Origin: Mesorhizobium shangrilense
GTDB taxonomy: Bacteria > Pseudomonadota > Alphaproteobacteria > Rhizobiales > Rhizobiaceae
Reading direction: 5' to 3'
Assembly (NCBI RefSeq): GCF_040537815.1
Contig: NZ_JBEWSZ010000001.1
Coordinates: 4,712,001-4,776,000 of the forward strand
Length of the DNA: 64,000 nucleotides
Shown here: piece by piece, positions 42,195-52,450 of the stretch
How positions within the stretch are numbered: position 1 is the first letter of the stretch
Layout of the letters: each line of letters begins with the position of its first letter
Position numbers and translations under genes: made by a program
Notes under the pieces: generated by a model
What the model was told of the DNA's origin: nothing
Database searches by the model: none
The model's input: only the letters and a program-made list of their open reading frames with translations

Positions 42195-45100
42195 TCAATT
42201 CCGTGGATTTATTGAATTTCGTTGGGCATGATCTTCCGGCACCCTCGATGACAGGCGTTCGGTTGCTGCCTGCACGAGAAAGTAGATCGCGGGAACGATC
42301 AGCAAGCCGATCGTCGTGGCTGCGATCATGCCTCCAAAGATCGTAACGCCAACAGCCTGCCGCGCACCCGCGCCGGCGCCTGTCGATACGACAAGGGGAA
42401 TGATGCCGAGAATGAAGGAGACCGCGGTCATCATGACGGCCCTGAAGCGCTGCTCTGCTCCGGTCCGCGCGGCCTGGATTATGCTTAGTCCCTCACCACG
42501 CCGCTCCTTGGCGAATTCCACGATCAGGATGGCATTCTTCGCCGCCAGCCCGATCAGCAGCACGATGGCGATCTGCACGTAGAGGCTGTTCTGCAACCCG
42601 AAGGCCCACAATGCCGCCACGGCGCCAAAGAGAGCGGCTCCGAGCGAAAGGATGACGACCAGCGGAAGCGACCAGCTCTCATACTGGGCGACAAGGAAGA
42701 GATAGGCAAACAGGAACGCCAGCGCGAAGACCAGCCCCTCCTGTCCACTGCCGCGCCGCTCCTGAAACGACAGCCCCGACCACTCGAAGCCATAGCCGTT
42801 CGGCAACACCTGGGCCGCCGTCTTCTCCATGGCATCCATGGCGGCGCCGCTGCTGCTTCCGGGTGCTGTAATGGCGTTTATGGGAGCGGCGACCGACAGA
42901 TTGTAGCGCTGGATGGCGAACGGCGACAGGATGGTCGTCAACGACGCCAGATTGCTCAATGGCACCATGGTGCCGTTCCGGCTGCGCACATGCAGCTTGA
43001 AAATGTCCTCCGCATGGGCGCGGAAATCGGCATCGGCCTGCAGATTGACCTGGAACACGCGGCCATTGAGCGTGAAATCATTGACATAGCGCGATCCGAA
43101 GGCCGCGCCGATGGTGGAATAGACGTCCGATACGCTTACCCCAAGTGCCTCGGCGCGCGTCCTGTCGACGTCGACATAGACCTGCGGGACATTCGCGCTG
43201 AAGGTGGTAGCGGCCCCGCCGAGATCCGGCAGGTGATTGAAGGCGCCAAGCAGGGCGCCGACGACCTGCGCGATCTCTTGCGGTGGCTGCCCCTCAAGCG
43301 CCTGCAGGCGGAAGTCCAGGCCACCGACCGAGCCGATGCCGGCAATCGCCGGTGGAGCGAAGACGGCGACATTGGCGCCCGGGATCTGGGAAAACTTCAT
43401 CCGCAGCGCCTGCAGGATGCCGGCGAGCTGCAGTTCCCTGGACGTGCGCTCGTCCCACGGCTTCAGCGCCGCGACCGCCATTGCGCCGCTTGGCGAACTC
43501 GTCGACTGAAGGATGCTGAACCCGGCAACCGTGATGACGTCCTGCACGCCGCCGGTGTCGGTTAGAATCTTGCGCACGTCCTCCACGATGGCCTTCGTGC
43601 GGTCGAGTGAAGCGGCATTCGGCAGCTGGATGTCGACGAACAGCGCCCCCTGGTCCTCGTCGGGCAAGAAAGTCGACGGCAGCCCGGTGAAGATCAGATA
43701 GGCGGCAACGAAACAGGCAAGCAATCCCGCCAACGGCACATACCAATGCCCCACCAGAAACCCGACGAGGCGCCCATAGCCGTCGCGCGTCTTGTTCATG
43801 AATGCCGTGAACCAGGCCAGCGGGCCACGTTTGAAATAGCCCACATCGCGCCGCAGAAGCAGTGCGGCCAGCGCGGGACTCAGGGTCAGGCCGACGAAAG
43901 AGGAAATCACCAGCGACGAAGACAAGGTGACAGCGAACTGCCGGTAGAGCTGGCCGCCTATGCCGCCGAGAAACGCCGTCGGCGTCACCACGGCAAGCAG
44001 CACCAGGGTCGTGGAAATGATCGGCCCGGTGATCTGATGCATCGCCTTGCGTGTGGCGTCGGCGACTCCAATGTCAGGCGTATCCTCCAGCACATGCTTG
44101 ACGTTTTCGACGACGAGGATGGCATCGTCCACCACCAGGCCGATTGCCAGCACCAGTGCCAGAAGAGAAATCATGTTCAGCGAATAGCCGGCGGCAAACA
44201 GCACCGCCACGGCGCCCAGCATGGAGACAGGGATGGCAAGCGCCGAGATGAATGTGGCGCGCCAATCCTGCAGGAACACATAGGTGACGGCGAGAACGAT
44301 CAGGAAGGCTTCAAGCAGGGTTCTGGTCGTCAGCGAGATGCTGGCATTCACGAAGCGGGTCGCATCGTAGACGATGTGATACTGCATGCCTTTGGGGAAG
44401 CGCGGCGAAAGGCGCTCCAGTTCGGCGCGGACCGCCGTTGCGGTCTGGATGGCGTTGGCACCGGGAGACTGGTTGACCTGCATCATCGCCGACGCGTGCC
44501 CGGCGAAGCTGGCGCTCGAAGCATAGCTCAGCGCGCCAAGCTCGAGCCGCGCTATGTCGCGCAGGTAGACCTTGGCCCCGGACTCGCCCGTGCGCACGAC
44601 GATGTCGCCGAAGTCCTCGGCGCTCCTCAGCCGCCCCTGCGCGACCAGCGTGTATTGCAGTTCGGAGCCCCGTGCCTGCGGCGGCGCGCCCGCCTGCCCG
44701 AGCGTCGCCTGGATATTCTGCCGTTGGATGGCGGCCGAAACATCGTCGGGCGTCAGCCCAAGCGCGTCCATGCGCTGCGGATTGAGCCACACCCGCATCG
44801 AGTATTCCGAAGCTCCGGCAACGGAAGCCTCGCCCACGCCCGGCACGCGCGATATCGCGTCGGCGACCGTCGTGGTGATGAAATTCGTGATCGCCAAGGC
44901 ATCGAGGCTGTCGTCCGGAGAATAGAAAGCGATGCCAAGGACGAAATCCGGCGAGCGGGCACGCACGGAGACCCCTTGCTGGGCGACCGCCGCCGGCAGG
45001 CGTGAAATCGCCAACTGGGCGCGGTTCTGCACGTTGATCTGCGCTGTCTCCGGATCGGTTCCAACTTCGAAGGTCACCGACAGCGTGTACTGGCCGGCGT

Positions 45101-45353
45101 TGGAACTGGTGGACGACATGTACATCATGTGATCCACGCCGTTGATGGCCGTCTCGAGGGGGCCGCCGACCACATCGGCAATGACTTCCGCGCTTGCTCC
45201 CGGGTAGGAAGCCGACACGGTAACCGTCGGAGGCGTGATCTGCGGATATTGCTGTATGGGAAGGGAAAACACCGCGATCGCTCCGGCGATCGAAATGATG
45301 ATCGAGATAACGATCGCGAGCCTGGTGCGGGTGATGAAGAGATCGGAGATCAT
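42195..45353 (-). CDS. RND efflux pump inner-membrane component (HAE1 family)
   Basis: 1052 residues, the normal AcrB/MexB length. [44 protein letters not shown] at the start, [21 protein letters not shown] with the proton-relay Asp pair in TM4, and a C-terminal TM block ([26 protein letters not shown]) are visible. It expels drugs or toxic compounds with the adaptor encoded just upstream. The start overlaps the adaptor stop by four bases. No TolC-type gene is adjacent, so a distant one is used. Confidence 0.95.
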   Translation of the reverse strand: MISDLFITRTRLAIVISIIISIAGAIAVFSLPIQQYPQITPPTVTVSASYPGASAEVIADVVGGPLETAINGVDHMMYMSSTSSNAGQYTLSVTFEVGTDPETAQINVQNRAQLAISRLPAAVAQQGVSVRARSPDFVLGIAFYSPDDSLDALAITNFITTTVADAISRVPGVGEASVAGASEYSMRVWLNPQRMDALGLTPDDVSAAIQRQNIQATLGQAGAPPQARGSELQYTLVAQGRLRSAEDFGDIVVRTGESGAKVYLRDIARLELGALSYASSASFAGHASAMMQVNQSPGANAIQTATAVRAELERLSPRFPKGMQYHIVYDATRFVNASISLTTRTLLEAFLIVLAVTYVFLQDWRATFISALAIPVSMLGAVAVLFAAGYSLNMISLLALVLAIGLVVDDAILVVENVKHVLEDTPDIGVADATRKAMHQITGPIISTTLVLLAVVTPTAFLGGIGGQLYRQFAVTLSSSLVISSFVGLTLSPALAALLLRRDVGYFKRGPLAWFTAFMNKTRDGYGRLVGFLVGHWYVPLAGLLACFVAAYLIFTGLPSTFLPDEDQGALFVDIQLPNAASLDRTKAIVEDVRKILTDTGGVQDVITVAGFSILQSTSSPSGAMAVAALKPWDERTSRELQLAGILQALRMKFSQIPGANVAVFAPPAIAGIGSVGGLDFRLQALEGQPPQEIAQVVGALLGAFNHLPDLGGAATTFSANVPQVYVDVDRTRAEALGVSVSDVYSTIGAAFGSRYVNDFTLNGRVFQVNLQADADFRAHAEDIFKLHVRSRNGTMVPLSNLASLTTILSPFAIQRYNLSVAAPINAITAPGSSSGAAMDAMEKTAAQVLPNGYGFEWSGLSFQERRGSGQEGLVFALAFLFAYLFLVAQYESWSLPLVVILSLGAALFGAVAALWAFGLQNSLYVQIAIVLLIGLAAKNAILIVEFAKERRGEGLSIIQAARTGAEQRFRAVMMTAVSFILGIIPLVVSTGAGAGARQAVGVTIFGGMIAATTIGLLIVPAIYFLVQAATERLSSRVPEDHAQRNSINPRN

Positions 45354-46489
45354 TGCGCGCTCTCCGCTTCACGGGGTGTGACCTGCTGACCATCGGAAAT
45401 GCGTTGCAGTCCCTCGACGACGATTGTTTCGCCGCCCTTCAGTCCGCTCGTCACCGCCCAGCGATTGTCGATGCGCGCGCCGGTCGTAATCGCCTGCCTG
45501 GTCACCGTGTCATTGTCGTTGAGTATGAAGACGAATTTGCCCTGGCGGTCCTGAAGCACGGATGCCATCGGCACCAGCGGCAGTTCCTTGGCCTCTTCGT
45601 CGACGACGGTGAGCCGGACGAACTGGCCAGGCGTCAATATATGGTTGGGGTTGGAAAACACAGCGCGCACGGCGACGGTACCGGTCTGCTGGTTGACCTC
45701 ATTGTCGATGAACTGCACCCGGCCCGGCGAAGTGAATTGCGTGCCGTTGGCAAGCGACAGGGTGAGGCCGAACTTGTTCGGGTCGATCTTGTGGCCGCCA
45801 GCGAGTTTCTGCCTGATGTCGACCAAGGTGCTGTCGGCGATCGAGAATGCGACGCGGACAGGGTCGAGTTGCACGATGCGCGCCAAGGGTCCAGAGCCCG
45901 GCCCCACGAGATTGCCGGGAGTCGCCAGGGAGCGGCCGATGGTCCCGTCGATAGGCGATTTGATCTGGGCGTAGGAAAGGTTGAGTTCGGCCGTGTTGAG
46001 CGCTGCATTGGCGCCTTGGACGTCCGCCGCGGCTATGTCGAATGCTGCCTGCGCATCGTCCAGCGTGGCCTGCGAAACGGTCTTGCGGTTGAACAGGTCC
46101 CTGGCGCGTGACAGGCTTTGTTGCGCTGCATTGCGCGTAGCCTCCATCCTTGCCACCTGCGCCTGGGCGGACATCAGCGCCGCCGACAGTTGATCCGGCT
46201 CGATTTCGAAAAGCAGATCGCCTTCCTTGACGCCCTGGCCTTCCGAGAACTTGACCTCCTTCAGCAGGCCGGAGACGCGTGCTTGAAGGTCGACCGCCTC
46301 GATCGCCTCGACCTGCGCGTTATATGTCAGCGGTGGGCTTGCAGGGCCGGACAGGATTTTTTGCACCACCACCGGCATTGCCGCCGCCGGTTGCGCGCTC
46401 TGTGTACGCGCCGTTCCCGCGAAGCCGGCCACTCCGACCAGCAATACGGCCACCACGACCGTGGGTCGAAAATCGAAACTGCGTCTCAT
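45350..46489 (-). CDS. RND efflux periplasmic adaptor (MFP family)
   Basis: 379 residues from [25 protein letters not shown]. The lipoyl/barrel-sandwich regions ([20 protein letters not shown] and [24 protein letters not shown]) flank an alpha hairpin rich in Ala/Gln (about 110-165). It links the inner pump with an outer channel. The ATG at 46489 is preferred over 46504. It follows the HdeD-type gene by 22 bases and overlaps the pump gene, so an operon mgtC-like, hdeD-like, adaptor, pump is likely. Confidence 0.93.
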   Translation of the reverse strand: MRRSFDFRPTVVVAVLLVGVAGFAGTARTQSAQPAAAMPVVVQKILSGPASPPLTYNAQVEAIEAVDLQARVSGLLKEVKFSEGQGVKEGDLLFEIEPDQLSAALMSAQAQVARMEATRNAAQQSLSRARDLFNRKTVSQATLDDAQAAFDIAAADVQGANAALNTAELNLSYAQIKSPIDGTIGRSLATPGNLVGPGSGPLARIVQLDPVRVAFSIADSTLVDIRQKLAGGHKIDPNKFGLTLSLANGTQFTSPGRVQFIDNEVNQQTGTVAVRAVFSNPNHILTPGQFVRLTVVDEEAKELPLVPMASVLQDRQGKFVFILNDNDTVTRQAITTGARIDNRWAVTSGLKGGETIVVEGLQRISDGQQVTPREAESAQ

Positions 46490-46511
46490 CGTGGATCCTC
46501 GCATCCTGTTC

Positions 46512-47093
46512 TCAAGACAAGATCTTCGTCCTGCGCACGCTCAGCGCAATGACGAGATACGCCAGCCCGGCAATCATCAAGGAGAAGCCGGCCACAAGAC
46601 CAGTCGGCATCTCTCTGACCATTGGCCACTTCAGAATTATGGAAACGCTTGCAAATATAGCGACAATCCCGGAAACAACGAACCAATACCAATGACTCGA
46701 CTTCCTGACCTCAATCGCGATCATGATCTGAAGAATTCCGTGCACTAACAATACAAACGCTATGAATAGCGATATCGCAGCCGACGCCTTTACGGGATTG
46801 AAGTAAATCATGATGCCGCCGATGAGCTCGAAGAAGCCGGTCAGCTCTTGCCATACGAAACCGGCCCAGCTCTTGATCCAAAGGGACTGTATGACCTTGA
46901 CGACGCCGACCGCCATCAATGCCACGGCGAACACGACACTGGATGCGAAGTTGGAAACGGCCGGGACAGAGACGGAAAACACGCCACCCGCAAGCAAGAG
47001 AAGCCCAAAGAGCAGAAACCTGCGCCATTTGCCCTGCTCGATTTCGGCTCTTTCAGCTGGCGTCGCAGGCGATTGATCTGATTTTCCGGTCAT
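46512..47093 (-). CDS. HdeD family (DUF308) membrane protein, copy 2
   Basis: 193 residues: a hydrophilic, charged N-terminus (KSDQSPATPAERAEIEQGKWRR), then about six spans (LLFGLLLLAGGVFSVSVPAV, VVFAVALMAVGVVKVIQSLW, ISLFIAFVLLVHGILQIMIA). HdeD-type proteins occur in acid or envelope stress loci. The ATG at 47093 begins after the MgtC gene ends (gap 19 bases). Base composition is lower in GC than the pump genes. Confidence 0.82.
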   Translation of the reverse strand: MTGKSDQSPATPAERAEIEQGKWRRFLLFGLLLLAGGVFSVSVPAVSNFASSVVFAVALMAVGVVKVIQSLWIKSWAGFVWQELTGFFELIGGIMIYFNPVKASAAISLFIAFVLLVHGILQIMIAIEVRKSSHWYWFVVSGIVAIFASVSIILKWPMVREMPTGLVAGFSLMIAGLAYLVIALSVRRTKILS

Positions 47094-47112
47094 CTCTCCG
47101 CTCCACGCCCGC

Positions 47113-47811
47113 CTAGATATCGGCCTCACGGCCGACGAAATGAACAATTTCTTTCATGGCCAAGAAACCAATTAGCGCATCAATAGATCTTTCTTCCCCT
47201 TTTTCTGAAATAACAGAGACATTTATCTCTGAAATGCTTTTCTCTTCATCAATATCGCTATCCATGGACATGAGCCGAAGATTTTTCAATGCTATTGCCT
47301 GGACGATAGAAGACTTTACGACGTCTGCTTTCTGCAAATCGCACTGTATTTTTACAAAATAGACTTTTTCATTATTCGTAGGCAGGGAAGAATATCCGGC
47401 CACATGGAGAGCGAGCCGAGGCAGGAGGATATTCGACAGGATCACGAACAAGGTCGTTTCCACCGAGAGCAGCAGGAAGCCGTAGCCGACGAACACACCC
47501 ACGGCCCCGGTGCTCCAGACGGTAGCAGCCGTGCTCAACCCCCTAATGCTGGTGCCGTCCCTCATGATCAGGCCGGCGCCCAGAAAGCCGATGCCCGTTA
47601 CCACCTGGGACCCCATGCGCAGATCCAGTTCCAGTCCAAGCGCACCGGGCAAGGACGCATAGGACGCCGCGCCCAGCGCGACCAGGGCATGGGTCACGAG
47701 CCCGGTATGGCGCTGCTTGTATTGGCGCTCCACACCGATCAGAATGCCAAGCAGCAGGGATAGCGCCAGCTTCAGCATGATCGAGTGGTCTGCTATCAGA
47801 TTGGCTATCAT
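47113..47811 (-). CDS. MgtC/SapB family membrane protein
   Basis: 232 residues. The N-terminal domain (1-136) has LALSLLLGILIGVERQYKQRHTGLVTHALVALGAA, GSQVVTGIGFLGAGLIMRDG and GLSTAATVWSTGAVGVFVG, the MgtC signature with about four spans. The C-terminal domain (about 137-232) is soluble, ACT-like. Its DNA (47113 to about 47400) is AT-rich while the N-terminal half is GC-rich, suggesting a mosaic gene. MgtC proteins support growth at low magnesium or inside host cells. It heads the hdeD-RND operon. Confidence 0.88.
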   Translation of the reverse strand: MIANLIADHSIMLKLALSLLLGILIGVERQYKQRHTGLVTHALVALGAASYASLPGALGLELDLRMGSQVVTGIGFLGAGLIMRDGTSIRGLSTAATVWSTGAVGVFVGYGFLLLSVETTLFVILSNILLPRLALHVAGYSSLPTNNEKVYFVKIQCDLQKADVVKSSIVQAIALKNLRLMSMDSDIDEEKSISEINVSVISEKGEERSIDALIGFLAMKEIVHFVGREADI

Positions 47812-48101
47812 TCGCGGTGCCGATGCCTCATGTCACAGTCGTCGAAGACGAGCACATCGTCATGTCTGGTGTATCGAAGAGAGCCATCGGCTGGCCCACG
47901 CGTTCAAAGATCAATTTCAGCGAGAAGTCCGCCGGCCGGCGGACCGGGCGCCGATCGGGCAGGCAAGTGCTGATATTTCTCGATGAACCAACTGGTTCGC
48001 CGAGACTTTTCCGCGATCGCCGGCTCCTCAAGACCGTGAAGTCGAGAGGGGTCAACTGATCGCTGTAAAGCGGATGCGGCATGTGGAATTTCCGCCGACG
48101 C

Positions 48102-49544
48102 TCACAGGGCGCTCTTGTGCAGCCGACCATCCTTCATGATCAACACAAGGTTCTTCTGCGGATCTTCGAGCAGCTTTATGTCGTCGACTGGATTGCCGTC
48201 CACGACGAGCAGATCCGCAAACGCCCCCTCCTCGATGACACCGATCTTGCCGGGGTATGGATTTCGAAGATTGGAAAGCCCAAGCAGCTCGGCATTGCCG
48301 GAGGTAGCCATCTGCAGGACTTCAGCGTTCTTGTACCAGTTGGCCAAATGCGTGAGCATTATGCTCTGGCGCGGACCCAACGCAGGCGAGAATAGCACGT
48401 CGGAGCCCCAGGCCGTCTTGATGCCGTGCTTGCGAGCGAAGGCATATATCCTCGGCGTGCCTGAGAAAAGCTGCTCGGCGCGGTCGGCGCTAGGTCCCGT
48501 CAGCTGGCCGGTGTCGTCCACTGTCAGGAAAGGCTGGGTGCTGAGCCATGCGCCCTTCTCGGCGATCATCGCCGCCGTGTCCTCATCCATCAGATGCGCG
48601 TGCTCGATTGACTGCACCCCAGCTAACAGCGCGCGTCGTATCGCGCGAGACGTATAGGCGTGCACGGTAACGTAGGTGTTCCAATCCTGTGCCACTTCGA
48701 CGCCTGCCCGCAACTCTTCTTCGCTGAAGGTAACTATGTCCAGCGGACTGCGGGGCGACGATACACCACCGCCGCCCACCAACTTTATCTGTGACGCGCC
48801 TTGCAGAAGCTGCTCCCGGATCCGCATCTTCAGGTCACCGATATCGTCGACGATGGCCGCTCCCCCCAGAAGCTCACCTTTGCTGAGCTTGCCGCCGTCG
48901 CGCGGAATCTCGCTCGGCAGGCGAAGATCGGCGTGCCCCCCGGAGGTCGTGATCATCGCGCCGGAGGGATAGATGCGCGGGCCAGGGATCAGCCCAGTGT
49001 CGATTGCCTGCTTGAAGGAGAAGGAAGGGCCTCCCAGATCGCGTACGGTGGTGAAGCCGCGACTGAGCGTGCGATCCGCCTCGGCGGTGGACGCGGCGAA
49101 GATAATCCCCGGATCACCGTTAAGCAGGATGTTGACCGGGACCGCCGCGAAGATCGCATGCCAATGCGCGTCGATGAGCCCTGGCATGAGCACGCCGTTG
49201 CGGCATTTGATGACGGTAGCGTCGCTGGGCGCGGGCGCATTCGTCATATCGATGCTGGAGATCCTGTTGTTTTCCACCAGGATTTGAGCGCCATCCTTCA
49301 CCGTGCCCGATTTGCCGTCGAAGAGCCGGACCTCGCGAAACAGGGTCTTGGTGGGGGCCGCGGCCGTCTGCGCGAACGAGGGCCTGGCCAGCACGCCGGC
49401 AATGGTTGCCGCCCCAATGCCCGAAAGAAAACTGCGCCGTGAAAAGGCCTCCAGGCGACGGGAAGCCTTTTGAAGATCGGGATTGAAACAGCCGCAACCG
49501 GAACTGTGAACCAGGTGACTGTACTTCGAGCCTAGCCGCAGCAT
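48102..49544 (-). CDS. Tat-exported amidohydrolase
   Basis: 480 residues. A Tat signal with a long n-region (SRRSFLSGIGAATIAGVLA, ending near SFAQ) is preceded by a Cys-containing stretch (SSGCGCFNP). The amidohydrolase domain has H-x-H in LIDAHWHAIF (127, 129), TVRDLGGPSF, a Lys region QIKLVGGGG, His in YVTVHAYTSRA, and Asp in AWGSDVLF. Members hydrolyse N-acyl amino acids, prolyl dipeptides or cyclic amides. The ATG at 49544 is chosen because it gives the Tat signal. It lies 79 bases after an M14-type gene on the same strand. Confidence 0.88.
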   Translation of the reverse strand: MLRLGSKYSHLVHSSGCGCFNPDLQKASRRLEAFSRRSFLSGIGAATIAGVLARPSFAQTAAAPTKTLFREVRLFDGKSGTVKDGAQILVENNRISSIDMTNAPAPSDATVIKCRNGVLMPGLIDAHWHAIFAAVPVNILLNGDPGIIFAASTAEADRTLSRGFTTVRDLGGPSFSFKQAIDTGLIPGPRIYPSGAMITTSGGHADLRLPSEIPRDGGKLSKGELLGGAAIVDDIGDLKMRIREQLLQGASQIKLVGGGGVSSPRSPLDIVTFSEEELRAGVEVAQDWNTYVTVHAYTSRAIRRALLAGVQSIEHAHLMDEDTAAMIAEKGAWLSTQPFLTVDDTGQLTGPSADRAEQLFSGTPRIYAFARKHGIKTAWGSDVLFSPALGPRQSIMLTHLANWYKNAEVLQMATSGNAELLGLSNLRNPYPGKIGVIEEGAFADLLVVDGNPVDDIKLLEDPQKNLVLIMKDGRLHKSAL

Positions 49545-49623
49545 GTCTTTTGCTTTCGGTTGGGCGACACTGGCACGTTGCGGAACGGCGCTTCGTGTCG
49601 CGGTTCTTGTTGTTTCAGGCCCC

Positions 49624-50817
49624 TCACTCGACCAGCGCGTCTCCGCCGACAGGGTTGGCGCTATCGAAGATGAGGAATACGATCGGAGTTCCGGATTCGG
49701 CTGTTGCATCGGTCCGCCTGGCGCCGACCTTGCCGCCGAAGGTCGCGGAATATTCCGCGACGACTTCACCGAAGGTGTTCCTCTGGATGGCGACTTTCTG
49801 GCCGGGCTGCACGGTTTCATTGAGCTCGACCAGCAACTCGACGAAGCCGCCATGCGTCGCGATGACGGGAAACATGCCGTCCGCGACGAAAACATTCGAA
49901 TCCTTGCTGGTCTTGCCTATGGGGCCTGAAATTATTCCGTGATGCTTGATGACGTTCATCGTCCCTTCCACGAACAGGGCGATCATGGCGTGATCGAAGA
50001 TCCGCGGCTTGCCGATCTCGGGCGTGAAGGCCGGAATGCCGGCATCGATGAGGGCATTGGCAAGAAGGCCATGCTCGCCAAAGTTGTCGAAGATCTGATC
50101 GACGGGATAGAGTTCCGCCATCGCCCGCACTTCGGGGATATCCATGCGCGCAAGATGGAACGCCGTCGCGTCCATACCTGTGGCGGCTGTATGAAAATCG
50201 ATCGCGTAGTCGAGGTTTGACCGCAGAAGCCGGTTGAACACCAGGCCGGCGTGGCGCGACGGCGCGTCGGGAGCGCCCTCATTGCCGGGGAACAGCCGAT
50301 TGATGTCGATCAGGTCGATCCCGCGCCCCGAATTCGGCCATCGCCGTTCCATGCCCTCCATTGCGGGGCGCGAAATGTCGAATACCGCCATCACGGATCC
50401 GGACATGGCGGCCGGATCGAGTTCCCGCATCACGGATTGCACGGTGTGAATGGGGCTCATTTCATCGCCATGCACCCCGCTCATCAGCCCCAGCCGTTTG
50501 CCCGGGGCCGCTCCCTTGGCCACCATCACCGAGACGTACCAGTGCTGGCCCGTGGGCATCTGTACGCCCTGGAAATAGAAGCCGTGCTTGCCTGGTCCCA
50601 GATCCGAGATGTCAAGCGAACTGATAACCTTCTTTCCGTCGATGACATCGCCAGTGTAGACGGTCCCCGATGTCCCGGCGGGTGACGCGCTTGCAGATGC
50701 CGAGCCGGTTTGTGCCTGCGCCGGTCCGGTCATGAGCGCAGCGGCAGCGCCGATCGTGGCGACCGACGCGATCATGAAGTCGCGACGTCCGAGGCCCTCG
50801 CTGGTTTCATTCGCCAT
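49624..50817 (-). CDS. Tat-exported M14/AspA-type deacylase
   Basis: 397 residues: Tat signal GRRDFMIASVATIGAAAALMTGPAQAQ, a low-complexity Ser/Ala linker (about 37-50), then a succinylglutamate desuccinylase/aspartoacylase domain with Zn ligands His116 and Glu119 (GVHGDEMS), His209 (IDFHTAATG) and a catalytic-type Glu267 (FTPEIG). It removes an acyl group from an amino acid or sugar amine outside the cytoplasm. The downstream Tat amidohydrolase and the divergent AraC gene form a candidate unit. Confidence 0.88.
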   Translation of the reverse strand: MANETSEGLGRRDFMIASVATIGAAAALMTGPAQAQTGSASASASPAGTSGTVYTGDVIDGKKVISSLDISDLGPGKHGFYFQGVQMPTGQHWYVSVMVAKGAAPGKRLGLMSGVHGDEMSPIHTVQSVMRELDPAAMSGSVMAVFDISRPAMEGMERRWPNSGRGIDLIDINRLFPGNEGAPDAPSRHAGLVFNRLLRSNLDYAIDFHTAATGMDATAFHLARMDIPEVRAMAELYPVDQIFDNFGEHGLLANALIDAGIPAFTPEIGKPRIFDHAMIALFVEGTMNVIKHHGIISGPIGKTSKDSNVFVADGMFPVIATHGGFVELLVELNETVQPGQKVAIQRNTFGEVVAEYSATFGGKVGARRTDATAESGTPIVFLIFDSANPVGGDALVE

Positions 50818-51295
50818 GACTGCGGCCCTTGCCGATGAGGATCATGTTGGAGGTCTCGCGATGACGCCTACAAGGGCGGCCAGATCATCCCTGCCGATTC
50901 CCGTTGAGAGCGTGATGTCCGGGCATTAGTCCACCGGACGTTTCAGCGAGTACAGCCTCAAATAACAAAAATGGACTGGCGGTCTATGATTGGGATGCTT
51001 TGCATACTGACAGGACAGCCATCCACAACTCATGTGAAAGCGTCGGGTACTATACAACCACCACAACCACTCCGCGGCTTCCGTCGTGCGCGATCGGGAT
51101 CGATCAGCGGATTTTCCAGCAGACCGGTCAGACGGGCCGGACAGCATGTTAACGATTGGTTAATAGGATTTATATGCTGTGAATAAGCAAGCGTTACACC
51201 AGTTCTTGGCGACTGGTCTGCTTGAAGTGGTTACGTTATCATGAAGCAGACGTGCCGCCATAATCCGTGTTGCGCCAATAAGACGGAGAGTTGCC
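50818..51295. other. 478-base divergent gap upstream of AraC gene 51296
   Basis: Contains promoters of the M14-type gene (minus) and the AraC gene (plus). Its right part is relatively AT-rich (about 51145-51200). No gene or clear operator recognised. Confidence 0.4.
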
Positions 51296-52351
51296 ATGGA
51301 TGCCAGGGTTGATGCAGCCGGGCGATCCGGAAGAGAAGATGCCGAGCAGCCCCTGCAATGCGCCGTCGACATCGACACCTCTTCGGCACCACCCGCCGAG
51401 CAATTCGACCTGTTTCGAAGCTGGTATCAAGATGTTGCCGACACTGAACTTCTGCAAGAACGGAGCCATTCGTTTCCAGCACATGAAACGGTATGGGATC
51501 TGGGAACCTTGGCTGTCATGTTCCTGGAATTGCCTGGCAATGGCTACCGCTGTCGCTGGCGGCATTTGAAAAACCCTTCGGTAGACAATTGGTATTTGAG
51601 CCTGCCCTTGGCCAAGGGCAGGCATCCTGGAAATTGGCAGGTCGTGAAAACGACCCTGCAATCCTTTGCGGAGCCCTATGAGTGCGTGACGGAGAACGAT
51701 GCCCTCCTTGCTCTTTTCTTGCCACGCGACCTGCCTTTCATCCAATCGTCCAGGATTGAATTACGCGAGGAGTCGAAAAGGCTCTTGGCAGACTACATGC
51801 TTCTACTGCACCGTTCTTTTTCCGAGCTGAGGGCGGTGGGCGTATCGCACATTGCCACTGCGACCACCAATCTGGTGGCTGCGTGCGTGTCACCATCGCA
51901 TGACCGCGTCACCGAGGCGCAGCGTGTGATCGATGCCGTGATCGTCGAGCGCGCCGCCAAAATCATTGCACAAAGGTTGAATGATCAGTCCTTGGCACCC
52001 GACAAGCTTTGCCGCGACCTCGGCGTGTCCCGCTCCCGCCTCTACCGGATGTTTGAACCGGTTGGAGGTGTTTCTAACTATATCCGCCACCAACGCCTGC
52101 TCAAGACACGCGACATACTTTCTGACAGCTTGGACGGGCGACCGATCTCCACCATTGCCGGGGATTGGGGCTTCATGGATCCATCTGCATATAGCCGGAT
52201 GTTCAGGAAGGAATTCGGCATTACGCCAAAGGAGGCACGCGTGGAAGGCTGGCAAGGCGCCCAGGCAGCGACCTTGCAGCAGATCAGTCAGCCAGACAGT
52301 AGGGTGCACACGTTGAGCGGTCTTCTGCTGCGAAACAGCTTTGGGCACTAA
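51296..52351 (+). CDS. AraC family regulator, SAPPAEQFDL paralog family (member 5)
   Basis: 351 residues. DIDTSSAPPAEQFDLFRSWYQDVADTE near the start and, in the DNA-binding domain, LCRDLGVSRSRLYRMFEPVGGVSNYIRHQRLLKTRD and DWGFMDPSAYSRMFRKEFGITPKEAR; the tail ends LSGLLLRNSFGH. GGAGAG precedes the ATG. It is the only paralog on the plus strand and is divergent from the Tat deacylase-amidohydrolase pair, which it may control. Confidence 0.9.
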   Translation: MDARVDAAGRSGREDAEQPLQCAVDIDTSSAPPAEQFDLFRSWYQDVADTELLQERSHSFPAHETVWDLGTLAVMFLELPGNGYRCRWRHLKNPSVDNWYLSLPLAKGRHPGNWQVVKTTLQSFAEPYECVTENDALLALFLPRDLPFIQSSRIELREESKRLLADYMLLLHRSFSELRAVGVSHIATATTNLVAACVSPSHDRVTEAQRVIDAVIVERAAKIIAQRLNDQSLAPDKLCRDLGVSRSRLYRMFEPVGGVSNYIRHQRLLKTRDILSDSLDGRPISTIAGDWGFMDPSAYSRMFRKEFGITPKEARVEGWQGAQAATLQQISQPDSRVHTLSGLLLRNSFGH

Positions 52352-52450
52352 AGCGCGTCGCGTCGAAACGGATTCATGCGCCGCGCTTTAGGTCCCTGTT
52401 TGTGCATGTCGTCTTCCCAAAACCGAGGTCACTTTTGGGCGACATGCATT
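52350..52450. repeat. Mosaic palindromic repeat (RIME-like), two hairpins
   Basis: The first hairpin pairs AAGCGCGTCGCG with CGCCGCGCTTTA; the second pairs GCATGTCGTCTTCCCAAAA with TTTTGGGCGACATGC. The element fills the 97-base gap between convergent genes, including their stops. It resembles the mosaic intergenic elements common in Rhizobiaceae and Phyllobacteriaceae. Confidence 0.8.

Noticed and set aside
47828..48130. Possible small gene in the mgtC-amidohydrolase gap, either strand
   Set aside because: No ribosome site, signal or recognised family; the plus frame starting at 47817 looks like VVEDE of response regulators for a few residues only.
49624..50817. M14 deacylase as DoeB partner of the M24 ectoine-type hydrolase
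   Set aside because: They lie 36 kb apart, and this one is Tat-exported, so it would not act in a cytoplasmic ectoine pathway.
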